DNA of 56,637 bases, taken from assembly GCA_016841265.1 (NCBI GenBank), contig JAENZL010000010.1, forward strand, positions 1 to 56,637, written 5' to 3'. The notes beneath the pieces were generated by a model, which saw only the letters and a list, made by a program, of their open reading frames with translations, did no database searches and was not told where the DNA came from. Positions 26,347 through 35,495 of this stretch are shown here, piece after piece. Every line of letters begins with the position of its first letter. Within the stretch, counting starts at the first letter, position 1. Origin of the DNA: Methanobacteriota archaeon (GTDB lineage: Archaea; Halobacteriota; Methanosarcinia; Methanosarcinales; Methanosarcinaceae). A program made the position numbers and the translations under genes.

Positions 26347-27510
26347 TCAGCCTTCAAGGACATCCTTTACTTTCTCAAAAATACCTTTGCTCTTCTTTTC
26401 CTTTCCGGTCTCGCCCTTTTCGCTTTTACTCCTGGCATCTGCTGGTTTCTTTCCCTTCCCAAGGTTTTCAAACTGCTCGAGCAGCTCTTTTTGATCTTTG
26501 CTCAGCTTTGTAGGGGTCTTGATAACAACCCTGACAAGCTGGTCTCCTTTCCCATGCCCGTGCAGGTGCTGGATGCCCTTACCCTTGAGCCGGAAAACAG
26601 AGTGGGTCTGAGTCCCCGTAGGGATGTTCATCTTTACCTTTCCGTGCAGGGTTTCAACCATTACATCAGCCCCCAGGGCAGCCTGAGGGAAAGAAATGGA
26701 AAGTTCGGATATGACATCGTAATCCACCCGCTTGAAGTACCTGTGCTCCATCACATGAATGACAACATAGAGGTCTCCCGGAGGTGCTCCCGGCTCTCCT
26801 GCTTCCCCTTCTCCGCTAAGGCGAAGGCCAAGACCCGAGTCAGCCCCTGCAGGAACATTTACGGTAAGCTTTCTGCGTTTCCGAACCCTTCCGGAGCCGC
26901 CGCACTCGGGGCAGGGAAACTCAATGATCTGGCCCCTACCGTGGCAGGTGCTGCAGGCCGTGGTGCTTACGAACTGCATACCGAAAGTCGAGTGGGTGGT
27001 GCGTACCTGCCCGGTGCCCCCACAGGTGGGACAGCGTTTAGGACTTGTACCTTGCTTGGCTCCGGTCCCGGAACAGGAGGAACAGTTTTCAGTCCGGGGG
27101 ATATCGATATCTTTCCGGACCCCGAAAGCGGCCTCCTCAAAAGTTACGTAGAGGTCATACTGGAGGTCCGTCCCTCTCCTGGGACCCCTGGGGCCCCGCC
27201 TGCCTCCGCCAAAGAACATCTCGAAAATATCCCCGAAGCCTCCGAAGTCAGCGCCCCGGAAGATATCCTCTGCCGAGTACTGCCCATCAATTCCGGCATG
27301 CCCGAAGCGGTCGTACTGAGAACGTTTTTCAGAGTCAGAAAGAACAGCATACGCTTCGGAGATTTCCTTGAATTTTTCCTCAGCCCCGGCGTCCTTGTTC
27401 CTGTCAGGGTGATACTGGAGGGCAAGCTTCCGATAGATTTTCTTAATTTCATCCGCTGAGGCGTCTTTCGATACTCCGAGAATTTCGTAATAATCACGTT
27501 TGGTGGCCAT
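26347..27510 (-). CDS. dnaJ: Chaperone DnaJ (Hsp40)
   Basis: 387 aa, full-length type I DnaJ that delivers clients to DnaK and stimulates its ATPase. The J domain has HPD at 34-36, followed by a Gly/Phe-rich linker. The zinc domain has all four repeats: [24 protein letters not shown] and CPECGGSG. The tail is Lys-rich. ATG at 27510 follows AGGGA; one codon of extra frame upstream is ignored. It follows dnaK by about 120 bases. Archaeal DnaK sets are of bacterial descent. Confidence 0.95.
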   Translation of the reverse strand: MATKRDYYEILGVSKDASADEIKKIYRKLALQYHPDRNKDAGAEEKFKEISEAYAVLSDSEKRSQYDRFGHAGIDGQYSAEDIFRGADFGGFGDIFEMFFGGGRRGPRGPRRGTDLQYDLYVTFEEAAFGVRKDIDIPRTENCSSCSGTGAKQGTSPKRCPTCGGTGQVRTTHSTFGMQFVSTTACSTCHGRGQIIEFPCPECGGSGRVRKRRKLTVNVPAGADSGLGLRLSGEGEAGEPGAPPGDLYVVIHVMEHRYFKRVDYDVISELSISFPQAALGADVMVETLHGKVKMNIPTGTQTHSVFRLKGKGIQHLHGHGKGDQLVRVVIKTPTKLSKDQKELLEQFENLGKGKKPADARSKSEKGETGKEKKSKGIFEKVKDVLEG

Positions 27511-27631
27511 CAAGAATCCCTGTTATGTTAAAAAAGATAAAGAATGCCGGAACCGGGGACTGCAGCTTACCGGTCCGGGCAGATACTATCAAAGTTAGTT
27601 TCAATCACTGCAATTCGTTTTTATTTACCCT

Positions 27632-29485
27632 TTACGCTTTCTTCTCGTCGTCGACAACTTCGTAGTCAGCGTCAACAACCGTGTCCTCCGGACCTTTTGC
27701 GTCTGCAGAACCTGCTTCCTGCTGCTGGGCTGCTGCTGCTTCCTGGGCCTTCTGGTAGAGCAGTGCGGAGACCTCATAAACAGCTTCCTGGAGGGCCTCG
27801 GTCTTCGCCTTGACCTCTTCAATGTCCTCACCTTCAAGGGCTTTCTTCAGGTCCTCGATGGCGGCATTGACTTTTGTCTTCTGGTCTTCCGTAGCCAGTT
27901 CTTCAGCTTCCTTAAGGGTCTTTTCCGAAGCGTTGATCAGGCTTTCGGCGTTGTTCCGGGTTTCGACGTCTTCTTTTCGCTTCTTATCCTCTTCGGCATG
28001 CAGTTCTGCATCCCTGATCATGCGGTCGATCTCGTCATCGGAGAGTCCGCCCGGTTTCTTGATAGAGATAGACTGTTCTTTTCCGGTCCCCAGGTCCTTT
28101 GCATTCACATGCAAAATCCCGTTTGCATCAATGTCAAAGGTAACTTCGATCTGGGGCATACCTCTAGGAGCAGGGGGTATACCGTCCAGGATGAAACGGC
28201 CAAGAGTCTTATTTTCAGCAGCGATCCCGCGTTCTCCCTGCAGGACGTGGATTTCTACAGAGGGCTGGCTGTCAGCAGCAGTTGAGAAGATCTGACTCTT
28301 CTTTGTCGGGATGGTGGTGTTTCTCCCGATCAACGGCGTGGAAATGCCCCCAAGGGTCTCGATACCGAGGGTAAGAGGACTTACATCGAGCAGGAGGACA
28401 TCCTTGACCTCTCCACCAAGCACTCCTGCCTGAATGGCTGCTCCGACGGCAACGGCTTCGTCAGGGTTGATGTTCTTGTAAGGCTTCATTCCGGTGAAGT
28501 TTTCGACAAGTTCAACGACCGCAGGCATTCTGGTTGCCCCGCCGATGAGGATTACCTTGTCAAGGTCGCTGGGAGTAAGTTTGGAATCACTGAGAGCCTG
28601 GCGCATGGATACGAGAGTCTTTTCCAGGAGGTCTTCAGTCATCTTCTGGAACTGCGCCCTTGTCAGGTCAACGTCCAGGTGCTTGGGGTCGCCGTCCGGA
28701 CCTACGGTCAGGAAGGGAAGATTTACGTTGGTGCTGGCGACCCCGGAGAGTTCGATCTTGGCCTTCTCTGCGGCGTCCTTTAAGCGCTGGAGCACTGCCT
28801 TGTCCTTGAAGAGGTCAATTCCTTCGGTCTTCTTGAACTCTGTGAGCAGGTAATTAATGATCCTCTGGTCAAAGTCGTCTCCACCAAGGTGGGTGTCTCC
28901 ACTGGTGGACTTGACTTCGAAGACCCCGCCGCCGAGTTCGAGGACGGAAACATCAAAAGTTCCGCCACCCAGGTCGTAGACAAGGATTTTCTGGTCAACA
29001 TCCCCCTTGTCAAGCCCGTAGGCGAGAGAAGCTGCCGTTGGCTCGTTGATGATCCTTAAGACTTCGAGACCCGCAATCTGCCCTGCGTCCTTTGTGGCCT
29101 GCCTCTGGGAATCGTTAAAATAAGCTGGAACGGTAATTACAGCCTGGTTGATATCTTCCCCGAGGTAAGCTTCGGCATCGCTCCTGAGCTTCTGGAGAAT
29201 CATTGCGGAAATTTCCTGCGGAGAGTATTCCTTTCCATGAAGGGACACCATGTAGTTTGCATCCCCCATGTGCCTTTTGATGGAACTGACCGTGTTGTCG
29301 GGATTTGAAACAGCCTGCCTTTTTGCAACCTGGCCTACAAGCTTTTCCCCTTTCTTAGAAAAACCGACTACCGAAGGAGTGGTCCTGCCGCCTTCTGCAT
29401 TGGGAATTACAACAGCTTCTCCGCCTTCCATCACAGCCATACAGGAGTTGGTTGTACCAAGATCTATGCCCAGTATTTTCGCCAT
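27632..29485 (-). CDS. dnaK: Chaperone DnaK (Hsp70)
   Basis: 617 aa. The nucleotide-binding domain starts with GIDLGTTNS (6-14) and has [13 protein letters not shown] and the [16 protein letters not shown] segment; the substrate domain follows, with a lid and an Ala/Gln-rich acidic tail. It refolds proteins using ATP with DnaJ and GrpE. The ATG has SD GTGAGGAT upstream. A minus-strand TATATA at about 29605-29610 suggests its own promoter in addition to any read-through from grpE. Confidence 0.97.
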   Translation of the reverse strand: MAKILGIDLGTTNSCMAVMEGGEAVVIPNAEGGRTTPSVVGFSKKGEKLVGQVAKRQAVSNPDNTVSSIKRHMGDANYMVSLHGKEYSPQEISAMILQKLRSDAEAYLGEDINQAVITVPAYFNDSQRQATKDAGQIAGLEVLRIINEPTAASLAYGLDKGDVDQKILVYDLGGGTFDVSVLELGGGVFEVKSTSGDTHLGGDDFDQRIINYLLTEFKKTEGIDLFKDKAVLQRLKDAAEKAKIELSGVASTNVNLPFLTVGPDGDPKHLDVDLTRAQFQKMTEDLLEKTLVSMRQALSDSKLTPSDLDKVILIGGATRMPAVVELVENFTGMKPYKNINPDEAVAVGAAIQAGVLGGEVKDVLLLDVSPLTLGIETLGGISTPLIGRNTTIPTKKSQIFSTAADSQPSVEIHVLQGERGIAAENKTLGRFILDGIPPAPRGMPQIEVTFDIDANGILHVNAKDLGTGKEQSISIKKPGGLSDDEIDRMIRDAELHAEEDKKRKEDVETRNNAESLINASEKTLKEAEELATEDQKTKVNAAIEDLKKALEGEDIEEVKAKTEALQEAVYEVSALLYQKAQEAAAAQQQEAGSADAKGPEDTVVDADYEVVDDEKKA

Positions 29486-29847
29486 ATTATATCCTCACCA
29501 TAAATTAGCTAACTTAAAGATGTCTTTAATGTGTATTTGTTTTAATCTGAATTTGTAAAATTGAACTGTAAATCTCAGCTTTTTATGCTTCGTAGTATGC
29601 TTTGTATATATGTGAAGCCCAGCTTAGGGGAATAAAGAGTCCGATTCAGCTTTTTGATCCATTAAGCTTTTTGACCAGGAATTAGACAAAACCCGGACAA
29701 TAGGCTTTTTAACTTGTCCCAGGGAGCTTTATAATACCTCATGAAGAGGCTTATTGACCTGGAGAGATTTATTGACCCACTAAGGATATTGTTAACCAGG
29801 GAAGGCAATTATTCACCCATGAAGGTAATAATGACTCGTAAAAGTGA
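29486..29847. other. Intergenic region between grpE and dnaK
   Basis: 362 bases, unusually long inside a grpE-dnaK unit. A TATA-like element for dnaK lies near 29605 on the minus strand. The grpE-proximal part (about 29745-29850) shows a loose period of about 20 bases in which ATTATTGACC-like and AAGG-like steps recur, possibly degenerate direct repeats. No ORF is supported. Confidence 0.5.
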
Positions 29848-30489
29848 TTATTCGTCTTCCTGCCCTTCATCGCCAGGGTTCCGGGCCACGGAGACCATGG
29901 CAGGCCTGATAACCTTTGAGTCCAGAGCATACCCGGACTTGTAGACCTGGAAGACCGTGTTGTCGGGAATTTCTGAGGTTTCCACATGCTGCACGGCTTC
30001 GTGCTTGTAAGGGTCAAATTCGACAGCCTTTTCACACTCGATTTTTTCAAGCCCGTGTTTTTCCAGGACCGAGTCAAACTGCCTGGAAAGCTGTTCAAGC
30101 CCGTTTATAACCGAAGCCATATCCTCCGTGGATCTGGCGGACTTCAGGGCTCGTTCGAAGTTATCAGAAACCTCGAGGAAGTCAAGCAAAACTTTCTCAA
30201 GCACAGTTTTCCGGAATTCTTCCATCTGACGGGCGCTCCGCTTCCTGAAATTATCAAAGTCGGCTGCAAGGCGGGAAAGCTGATCCTTGAGCACATAATT
30301 TTCTTCCTTGCAGGCGGCATCAGCACTAATTTCAGCCCCGGAGACTTCAGGTCCATCTCCTGGACTTTGCCCTGTTGCCCCGGAACTTCCTTCCGACGGG
30401 CCCGAGCTTTCAGCCCCGGAACTCTCAGAATCCAGCCGGGATTCATCCTTTCCGGAGCCCTTATTTTCTTTTTTACCGGGTTTCTTCAT
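29848..30489 (-). CDS. grpE: Nucleotide exchange factor GrpE
   Basis: 213 aa. It releases ADP from DnaK. The first ~75 residues are a low-complexity Ser/Gly/Pro/Glu-rich segment, longer than in many GrpE proteins; a long coiled coil (about 80-130) and the beta domain follow, with the late GYALDSKVIRPAMVSVA signature. ATG at 30489 has GGGGA eight bases upstream; ATG at 30504 has no SD. It is the first gene of the Hsp70 set. Confidence 0.93.
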   Translation of the reverse strand: MKKPGKKENKGSGKDESRLDSESSGAESSGPSEGSSGATGQSPGDGPEVSGAEISADAACKEENYVLKDQLSRLAADFDNFRKRSARQMEEFRKTVLEKVLLDFLEVSDNFERALKSARSTEDMASVINGLEQLSRQFDSVLEKHGLEKIECEKAVEFDPYKHEAVQHVETSEIPDNTVFQVYKSGYALDSKVIRPAMVSVARNPGDEGQEDE

Positions 30490-30554
30490 TTGCAGTATCC
30501 CCATTAAAAAATGTTAACGGTTTCGCTCGTCATGATCTGTGATTGTTTGTAATT

Positions 30555-30564
30555 CTATAAATAG
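30555..30564 (-). promoter_or_regulatory. TATA-like box upstream of grpE
   Basis: On the minus strand CTATTTATAG lies about 65-75 bases before the grpE start. It is the best TATA-like element in the 112 bases upstream of grpE. Confidence 0.4.
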
Positions 30565-30616
30565 TTTACGTATGAAAAAAAGCATTTTATCAGGAAAAAA
30601 AAAGGAAAAAGAAAAA

Positions 30617-31060
30617 TCAGTAAAAGTGGTCCTCAAGTTTGTAAGAGAGTATTTTAAGCATTACCACACTTGCGACCATTGAAGCGGCAACTGCTGAAGT
30701 TACCTGTTCCCATCCCAGGGACGAAATTCCCCCTCCAAGGGCAAACTGTACGCCCCCGACAAGAGATACGAGCACAAAAGAAAGCCCGAAACCCGCAATT
30801 CCACCCCCTACCAGGGATCCTATGGGATCCATCCCGTGCCGTTCATAAAAGACCATACCGGCAATAAACATTATCGCAAATATTAGAAGTACGAGTGCGG
30901 GAGGCAGGGGACTTGCCTTAGTTAAAAAAATTTCAAAAAGCCCGAGCCCCATGTCAACCAGAAAGATCCCCATAAGGACCGAAACCGAGAGGGTCTTGAC
31001 AAAAGGGTTCTCGAATACCGAGGGAGAATCAGAATTTTTGCTACTTATATTACCAGGCAC
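30617..31060 (-). CDS. Small integral membrane protein of unknown function
   Basis: 147 aa. After a polar N-terminus of about 20 residues there are four membrane helices (roughly 22-44, 52-72, 82-106 and 113-137), several Gly-rich (SLVGGGIAGFGLSF). No catalytic motif is recognised and I know no family for it. It lies just upstream of grpE on the same strand, 112 bases away, but grpE seems to have its own promoter, so a role in stress response is only a possibility. Confidence 0.7.
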   Translation of the reverse strand: MPGNISSKNSDSPSVFENPFVKTLSVSVLMGIFLVDMGLGLFEIFLTKASPLPPALVLLIFAIMFIAGMVFYERHGMDPIGSLVGGGIAGFGLSFVLVSLVGGVQFALGGGISSLGWEQVTSAVAASMVASVVMLKILSYKLEDHFY

Positions 31061-31378
31061 CCTTTGAAGTTTTATAAAGTATAGCTCCCTGAATATAAAC
31101 TATATAAATTATATAAAGGTTTACTTACGGCTCAACATTTTTTACTCACGGACAGCCAATTAAGAGCTCACTTTTCCTTCTTAGCTTGTCTCCTTATTAT
31201 ATCTTCGGAAACTACCCGGCAACCCAAAATATTACAAAAGTTACTGGCAACCCGGGTCTTCTTACATTCCCGATAACCCTGATTTTCTCACATTTCCGGT
31301 AGTTCGGTCCCGGGGCAGGGAGGCAAGCAATGGGGCAGGACAAACAGTAATATAAAATGACCGGGTTTTTCCTTTCCG
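31061..31378. other. Divergent intergenic region upstream of mfnD
   Basis: 318 bases between divergent genes. AT-rich sequence at 31090-31130 (ATATAAATTATATAAAGG) may serve the membrane protein gene on the minus strand. The TATA of mfnD is at 31351-31356. No ORF or RNA is seen. Confidence 0.5.
31351..31356 (+). promoter_or_regulatory. TATA box of mfnD, predicting a leaderless mRNA
   Basis: TATAAA starts 28 bases before the mfnD ATG, the normal distance from TATA to transcription start in archaea, and no SD precedes the ATG. Transcription therefore probably begins at or next to the start codon. Confidence 0.5.
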
Positions 31379-32347
31379 ATGAAAATCCTGATTGCAGAAT
31401 TTGCCGTCGGTACGGACGTCGAGAAGTCCCTTATCCCGGAGGGGGCAGCAATGCTCAAAACCCTTTCGGAAAGTTTCGCCCGCCTGGGACACGAAGTGTA
31501 CTACCCGACTGCCAGCACCAGGATCTGCACGGGCACAGCTCTCAAGTCCACGGCTGAGAACTTCCGTCAGGTTATTGAAAAAAAGGCAGGAGAGTGCGAT
31601 GCCGGGCTGTTGATCGCCCCGGACGAGATGCTCCCGGAACTGAACAGGCTCCTTGAAGAAAACACTACAAACCTGGGCTGTTCCCCGGAATCCGCAGCAT
31701 GCTGCGCGGACAAACTCCGGTGCACGGAAGTCCTGCTGAATGCCGGGATAGGAGCCCCGGGGCTTGCGGCAGAGCCGGAGGAAGGCAGACAGTACGTAAC
31801 AAAACCCAGGTTCGGCTGTGCAGCCGAAGAGACTTACCTCGTCCGGGAATTCGAGCCTGTCGAGGAGGTCATTGCAAGCGAGTACATCGAAGGCATGCAC
31901 CTGAGCGTCAGCCTTATCGCGGGAGAAAAACCGCTTCCCCTTACGGTAAACCGGCAGTTCATCGAATTCGGGACTGAAAAATGCGTAGCCGGGAAAACCG
32001 AAAACGAAAACGAAAAAACCGGGTCCGGCATAAAATACAACGGCAGCCTTACCCCCTACGAGACCCCGAGAAAAAACGAACTGGTCGAAACCGCGGTTTC
32101 CGCGGCAAGCTGCCTGAACTGTTCGGGGTATGTGGGAGTGGATATCGTGCTTGCGGACCGCCCTTACGTTGTAGATGTAAACCCGAGGCCTACTGCCTCG
32201 CTCTTCGGGATCAGCCAGGTCATGAAAGAGGAAATCGGAGACCTGCTCCTGAGGAACAAATTCGGGGGACTTCCCGATTCGATACATATCGAGGGAGAAT
32301 ACCGCTTTTCAAAAGACATGCTCGGAGAAATCTTCGGACAAAATTAA
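31379..32347 (+). CDS. mfnD: Tyramine--L-glutamate ligase MfnD (ATP-grasp)
   Basis: 322 aa. It joins glutamate to tyramine with ATP, an early step of methanofuran synthesis. The ATP-grasp region spans about 100-290; the metal-binding end is seen as VGVDIVLADRPYVVDVNPRP. The first ~95 residues form the pre-ATP-grasp domain. A short charged ENENEKTGSG insert lies near residue 210. No SD is present; the TATA placement suggests a leaderless mRNA. mfnF follows after 14 bases and mfnE after that, so three methanofuran genes are together. Confidence 0.9.
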   Translation: MKILIAEFAVGTDVEKSLIPEGAAMLKTLSESFARLGHEVYYPTASTRICTGTALKSTAENFRQVIEKKAGECDAGLLIAPDEMLPELNRLLEENTTNLGCSPESAACCADKLRCTEVLLNAGIGAPGLAAEPEEGRQYVTKPRFGCAAEETYLVREFEPVEEVIASEYIEGMHLSVSLIAGEKPLPLTVNRQFIEFGTEKCVAGKTENENEKTGSGIKYNGSLTPYETPRKNELVETAVSAASCLNCSGYVGVDIVLADRPYVVDVNPRPTASLFGISQVMKEEIGDLLLRNKFGGLPDSIHIEGEYRFSKDMLGEIFGQN

Positions 32348-32361
32348 AAAAAGGGATCAAG

Positions 32362-33345
32362 ATGAAATCAAAGGTTATCGGGCTTGATATCGGAGGAGCA
32401 AATACCAAACTTGCTTCCTCGGATGGGACAGTTGTGGAACTGCACTACCTGCCCCTCTGGAAAAATACGCAACTTCCCGGGGTTTTAAAGGAGATTGCAG
32501 AGCGGCTCCGGCCCGAAAAAGTTGCCGTGGTAATGACAGGGGAGCTGGCTGACTGTTTCGAAGACAAAGAACAGGGCATCCGCTTCATAATGGAAGCCGT
32601 AGACGCCGCATTCGGGCCAGGAAAATGCTCTTATGTCAACAGCAAAGGGAGGTTCCGGCAGGAAAGCGACGGGCTCAGGGAACTTGCAGCGGCAAACTGG
32701 GCGGCTTCAGCCCGGTTGATTGGGAAGGAACTGGGAGACTGCATTTTCGTGGACGTGGGAAGCACCACCAGCGACATCATCCCCATAATTGCAGGAGAAC
32801 ACAGGGCAGGGCACACGGACTTTTCAAGGCTACTCCGGAGCGAGCTCGTATACGCGGGCACCCTCAGGACAAACCTTGCAGCTCTCCTGGAGAAAGTAAA
32901 ACTTGAAGAAGGTTGCTGCCGGACCTCCTCAGAACTCTTCGCAAGCACTGCAGACGCATACCTCCTGCTTGGGAAAATCAGGGAAGACCAGTTCACCTGT
33001 GAAACCGCGGACGGGGCAGGCAGGAGCAGGACCGACACAATGCGGAGACTCGCCAGAGTGATCTGTGCGGACCTTTCCGAAATAAGGGAAGAGGACATCT
33101 TCGAGATAGCCAGGCAGGTAAAAGAAAAACAAGTCTCGCTCCTGGCAGAAGCTATTTTTGAAGTCGCGGAAAAGAACGGGCTCCGGAAGATTGCAGCCGC
33201 AGGGCTCGGAGAATTCCTGATAAAGGAAGCAGCAGAAAAGCTCGGCTTCGAATACGTCTCTGTTGCAGGGCACTGGGGCGAGGAAATTTCAAGAGTATTT
33301 CCGGCTTACGCAGCCGCTCGTCTGCTTGATGCCGAGAAGGCATAA
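32362..33345 (+). CDS. mfnF: Methanofuran biosynthesis protein MfnF (kinase-like fold)
   Basis: 327 aa. MfnF couples the furan phosphate unit to gamma-glutamyltyramine. The actin/Hsp70/sugar-kinase fold shows as GLDIGGANTKLA (7-18) and VDVGSTTSDIIPI near residue 130. ATG at 32362 has SD AGGGATC. A longer frame upstream overlaps mfnD and is an artefact. Its stop TAA is the only in-frame stop before mfnE, 138 bases on. Confidence 0.88.
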   Translation: MKSKVIGLDIGGANTKLASSDGTVVELHYLPLWKNTQLPGVLKEIAERLRPEKVAVVMTGELADCFEDKEQGIRFIMEAVDAAFGPGKCSYVNSKGRFRQESDGLRELAAANWAASARLIGKELGDCIFVDVGSTTSDIIPIIAGEHRAGHTDFSRLLRSELVYAGTLRTNLAALLEKVKLEEGCCRTSSELFASTADAYLLLGKIREDQFTCETADGAGRSRTDTMRRLARVICADLSEIREEDIFEIARQVKEKQVSLLAEAIFEVAEKNGLRKIAAAGLGEFLIKEAAEKLGFEYVSVAGHWGEEISRVFPAYAAARLLDAEKA

Positions 33346-33360
33346 CTAGAAGATACGTAT

Positions 33361-33456
33361 ATAATAGCCATAATAATAGCCATAATAATAGCCATAATAA
33401 TAGCCATAATAATAGCCATAATAATAGCCATAATAAAAGCCATAACAAAAACCATA
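33361..33456. repeat. 12-bp tandem repeat, eight copies, between mfnF and mfnE
   Basis: Six perfect copies of ATAATAGCCATA followed by two degenerate ones. The unit is a multiple of three and has no stop in the frame of mfnF and mfnE, so the spacer reads through openly apart from the mfnF stop. Confidence 0.95.
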
Positions 33457-33483
33457 TACAATGCAGCCAGAAGGCGGGTAAAT

Positions 33484-34221
33484 ATGAGAGTGGTCGTCAA
33501 ACTGGGTGGAAGCCTGATCAGAGAAGCCCCCGGAATAATTGACAGGCTCGTTGAAGAGTTTGCTCCTGGAGAGTCTTCTCAGGAAAAGGTAGCCTCTGAA
33601 AAGGTAGCCTCCGGAAAGGAAGCTTCCGTGAGAGGCAGATCCGGAGAAGATAGTTCCGAGACATGCCCTGAGTGCATACTTATCGTGCCGGGAGGCGGAA
33701 TCTTTGCGGAGGCGGTAAGGGAGGCAGACAGGACGTTCGAGCTCGGGGCAGATGCTTCCCACTGGATGGCGGTGCTCGGGATGGAGCAGTACGCCTGCTG
33801 CCTTCTAGACAAAAGCAGAGCTGCGGCCACATACTCAATAAAGAACCCGGACCCGGGGGTTTCCATCCTCTTTCCCTACGGATTCCTGAAAGCCGAAGAC
33901 CCTCTGCCCCATTCCTGGGACGTGACTTCGGACACAATTGCGGCATGGATCGCGCAACAAACGGGTGCCCGCTTCGTAAAGATCACGGACGTGGACGGAG
34001 TGTTCCTGAAAGGGAAGCTTGTAAGAGAAATTTCTGCCCCTGAACTGGCAGCAGTCGGGACAAGCTGTACCGGAACAAGCTGTACCGACGGGGCACTTCC
34101 GGAATTCCTCCTGAAAAACAGAATGGACTGCGTGATTGTAAACGGGAAATACCCGGAAAGGGTGCTTCTGGCGGTGCACGGGAGACCTGTGCTGGGAACG
34201 GGGGTAAAGGGGAATATTTAA
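33484..34221 (+). CDS. mfnE: MfnE, (aminomethyl)furanmethyl phosphate kinase (amino acid kinase family)
   Basis: 245 aa. It phosphorylates the aminomethylfuran precursor of methanofuran. The amino acid kinase pattern is clear: VVKLGGSLI (4-12), ILIVPGGGIFAEAVREAD (from 65), and the KITDVDGVFLKGKLV segment. Between residues 28 and 64 lies a Ser/Glu/Lys-rich stretch with a duplicated EKVAS unit, which looks like an insertion into a surface loop. A second small duplication, GTSC twice, lies near residue 197. The SD is weak. It is the third methanofuran gene in a row. Confidence 0.85.
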   Translation: MRVVVKLGGSLIREAPGIIDRLVEEFAPGESSQEKVASEKVASGKEASVRGRSGEDSSETCPECILIVPGGGIFAEAVREADRTFELGADASHWMAVLGMEQYACCLLDKSRAAATYSIKNPDPGVSILFPYGFLKAEDPLPHSWDVTSDTIAAWIAQQTGARFVKITDVDGVFLKGKLVREISAPELAAVGTSCTGTSCTDGALPEFLLKNRMDCVIVNGKYPERVLLAVHGRPVLGTGVKGNI

Positions 34222-34412
34222 ATCGGATATTGTATATGAGTAGTGGAAAAGAAGCAAGCCGTATCCAGAAAGCATTGTTTCTGTTCAACTCACGGGATGC
34301 ACAGGCCTATCACAGGTGCCGGAAAAGCAGGACATGGTGCATGAGGCTGGTGCTCTTTCACTGGGAATTCGTTACAAGCTCACTATATTAATAAATCGAT
34401 ATGGAGAATAAA

Positions 34413-34583
34413 ATGTCACCAAACAAAGTTGAATACTGTACCTCATGTGGTATCCGCCTGGAAGAAAAAGGCAACGTAAAGTTCCCCTGCCCCAAGTGCG
34501 GAGCCGAAGTCGGAAGATGTGTCAGCTGCAGGCAGCAGGGCAACGTTTACACCTGTCCGAAATGCGGATTCCAGGGACCCTGA
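34413..34583 (+). CDS. Small double zinc-ribbon protein
   Basis: 56 aa. Four CxxC pairs (CTSC, CPKC, CVSC, CPKC) are spaced as two zinc ribbons. Such small archaeal zinc-finger proteins are often found next to the elongation factor 1-beta gene, as here, 118 bases upstream of it. The start ATG at 34413 has GGAG six bases upstream; four extra codons back to 34401 would overlap the SD. Its molecular role is not established; a link to translation is inferred from the neighbour. Confidence 0.85.
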   Translation: MSPNKVEYCTSCGIRLEEKGNVKFPCPKCGAEVGRCVSCRQQGNVYTCPKCGFQGP

Positions 34584-34701
34584 TTCGAGGAAAAAGCCTG
34601 AGAAGGCAAAAACCTCGGATACCCCATGAAAATGGAAAAAGCAAATATACACACAATAAACAGATCAATAGGATCAGATTAATATAATTGAGAGGAATCA
34701 T

Positions 34702-34971
34702 ATGGGCGAAGTAGCAGCAAAAATGAAGGTCATGCCGGAAACCATTGAAACCGACCTTAACGAGCTGAAAGAGAAGCTCAGAGCCGCAGTTCCGGAAGGC
34801 GTCGAAGTGTACGGGGAAATAATAGAGGAACCCGTTGCCTTCGGATTAAAGGCCCTGATCATCACCATAATTGTCGGAGACCAGGAAGGCGGGACCGAAG
34901 CCATAGAAGAAGCTTTCGCAAATGTCCCCGGCGCAGAGAACGTCCAGATCCTGGAACTCGGCCGTCTCTAA
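34702..34971 (+). CDS. ef1b: Elongation factor 1-beta (aEF1B)
   Basis: 89 aa, the usual archaeal length. It exchanges GDP for GTP on elongation factor 1-alpha. The family signatures GEVAAKMKVMPE, PVAFGLKALIITIIV and the late ENVQILELGRL are intact. A purine-rich GAGAGGAA lies upstream of the ATG. A tRNA gene follows 87 bases later on the same strand. Confidence 0.96.
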   Translation: MGEVAAKMKVMPETIETDLNELKEKLRAAVPEGVEVYGEIIEEPVAFGLKALIITIIVGDQEGGTEAIEEAFANVPGAENVQILELGRL

Positions 34972-35058
34972 AGGTGCGGAAAAACCGGATATTCTCCGGG
35001 AAAACCGTCCTTTACATATTTAATTTTTCAGTTCCCATTTCACATTATTTCCGGAAAA

Positions 35059-35130
35059 GGGCTCGTAGATCAGGGGAAGATCGTTACGTTCGCAACGTAA
35101 AGGCCGCGGGTTCAAATCCCGCCGAGTCCA
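35059..35130 (+). tRNA. tRNA-Ala (anticodon CGC)
   Basis: A full cloverleaf folds by hand: acceptor GGGCTCG with CGAGTCC, D stem GATC/GATC, anticodon stem TTACG/CGTAA with loop TTCGCAA (anticodon CGC), and T arm GCGGG-TTCAAAT-CCCGC. The third acceptor pair is G-U, the identity mark of tRNA-Ala, which agrees with the anticodon. There is no intron. The CCA end is not encoded beyond the gene; the discriminator is A. Confidence 0.96.
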
Positions 35131-35495
35131 TAATCAACTCTTATTTTTCCCAAAGAATACCGATTTGCATTAAGTACCGGTTTTTACAATTTATACAATT
35201 TTTTAGCTTGTACTCCGGCAGATATGCAGGATATTTTGAGTGAAGAGATATTATATAATCCGTTGCCCTGTACATCAGAGGGGACACATTAAACATAAAG
35301 TTACAAACTCAAAGCACAAAATTAAAATGCTTTAATTCAAATGAACATTAAAAAGTGGAAATAAATCGAATTTTTGTTCATAATTGATTCTACCTTGAAC
35401 CCAAATAAAAACGAAGGAATCAAAACAAATCCCGGGACGTGTCCAGCATAAAAAACGCTGAAAAGACGAAAGAGAACGGCGGTGAAGGAAAGTGG
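35131..35495. other. Intergenic region upstream of the first PAS kinase
   Basis: 365 bases. A T run after the tRNA (35143-35150) may end its transcript. TTATATAATC at 35251-35260 is a likely TATA box, giving the kinase a leader of about 200 bases. A perfect 7-bp inverted repeat AATTAAA-ATGC-TTTAATT lies at 35320-35337. Confidence 0.5.

Noticed and set aside
31981-32361. Extension of mfnF upstream into mfnD
   Set aside because: The extra residues are an out-of-frame, Arg-rich reading of mfnD; ATG at 32362 has a clear SD.
33306-33762. Minus-strand proteins made of repeated MAII or YYYG units
   Set aside because: They are translations of the 12-bp repeat and of antisense mfnE; there is no SD or family match.
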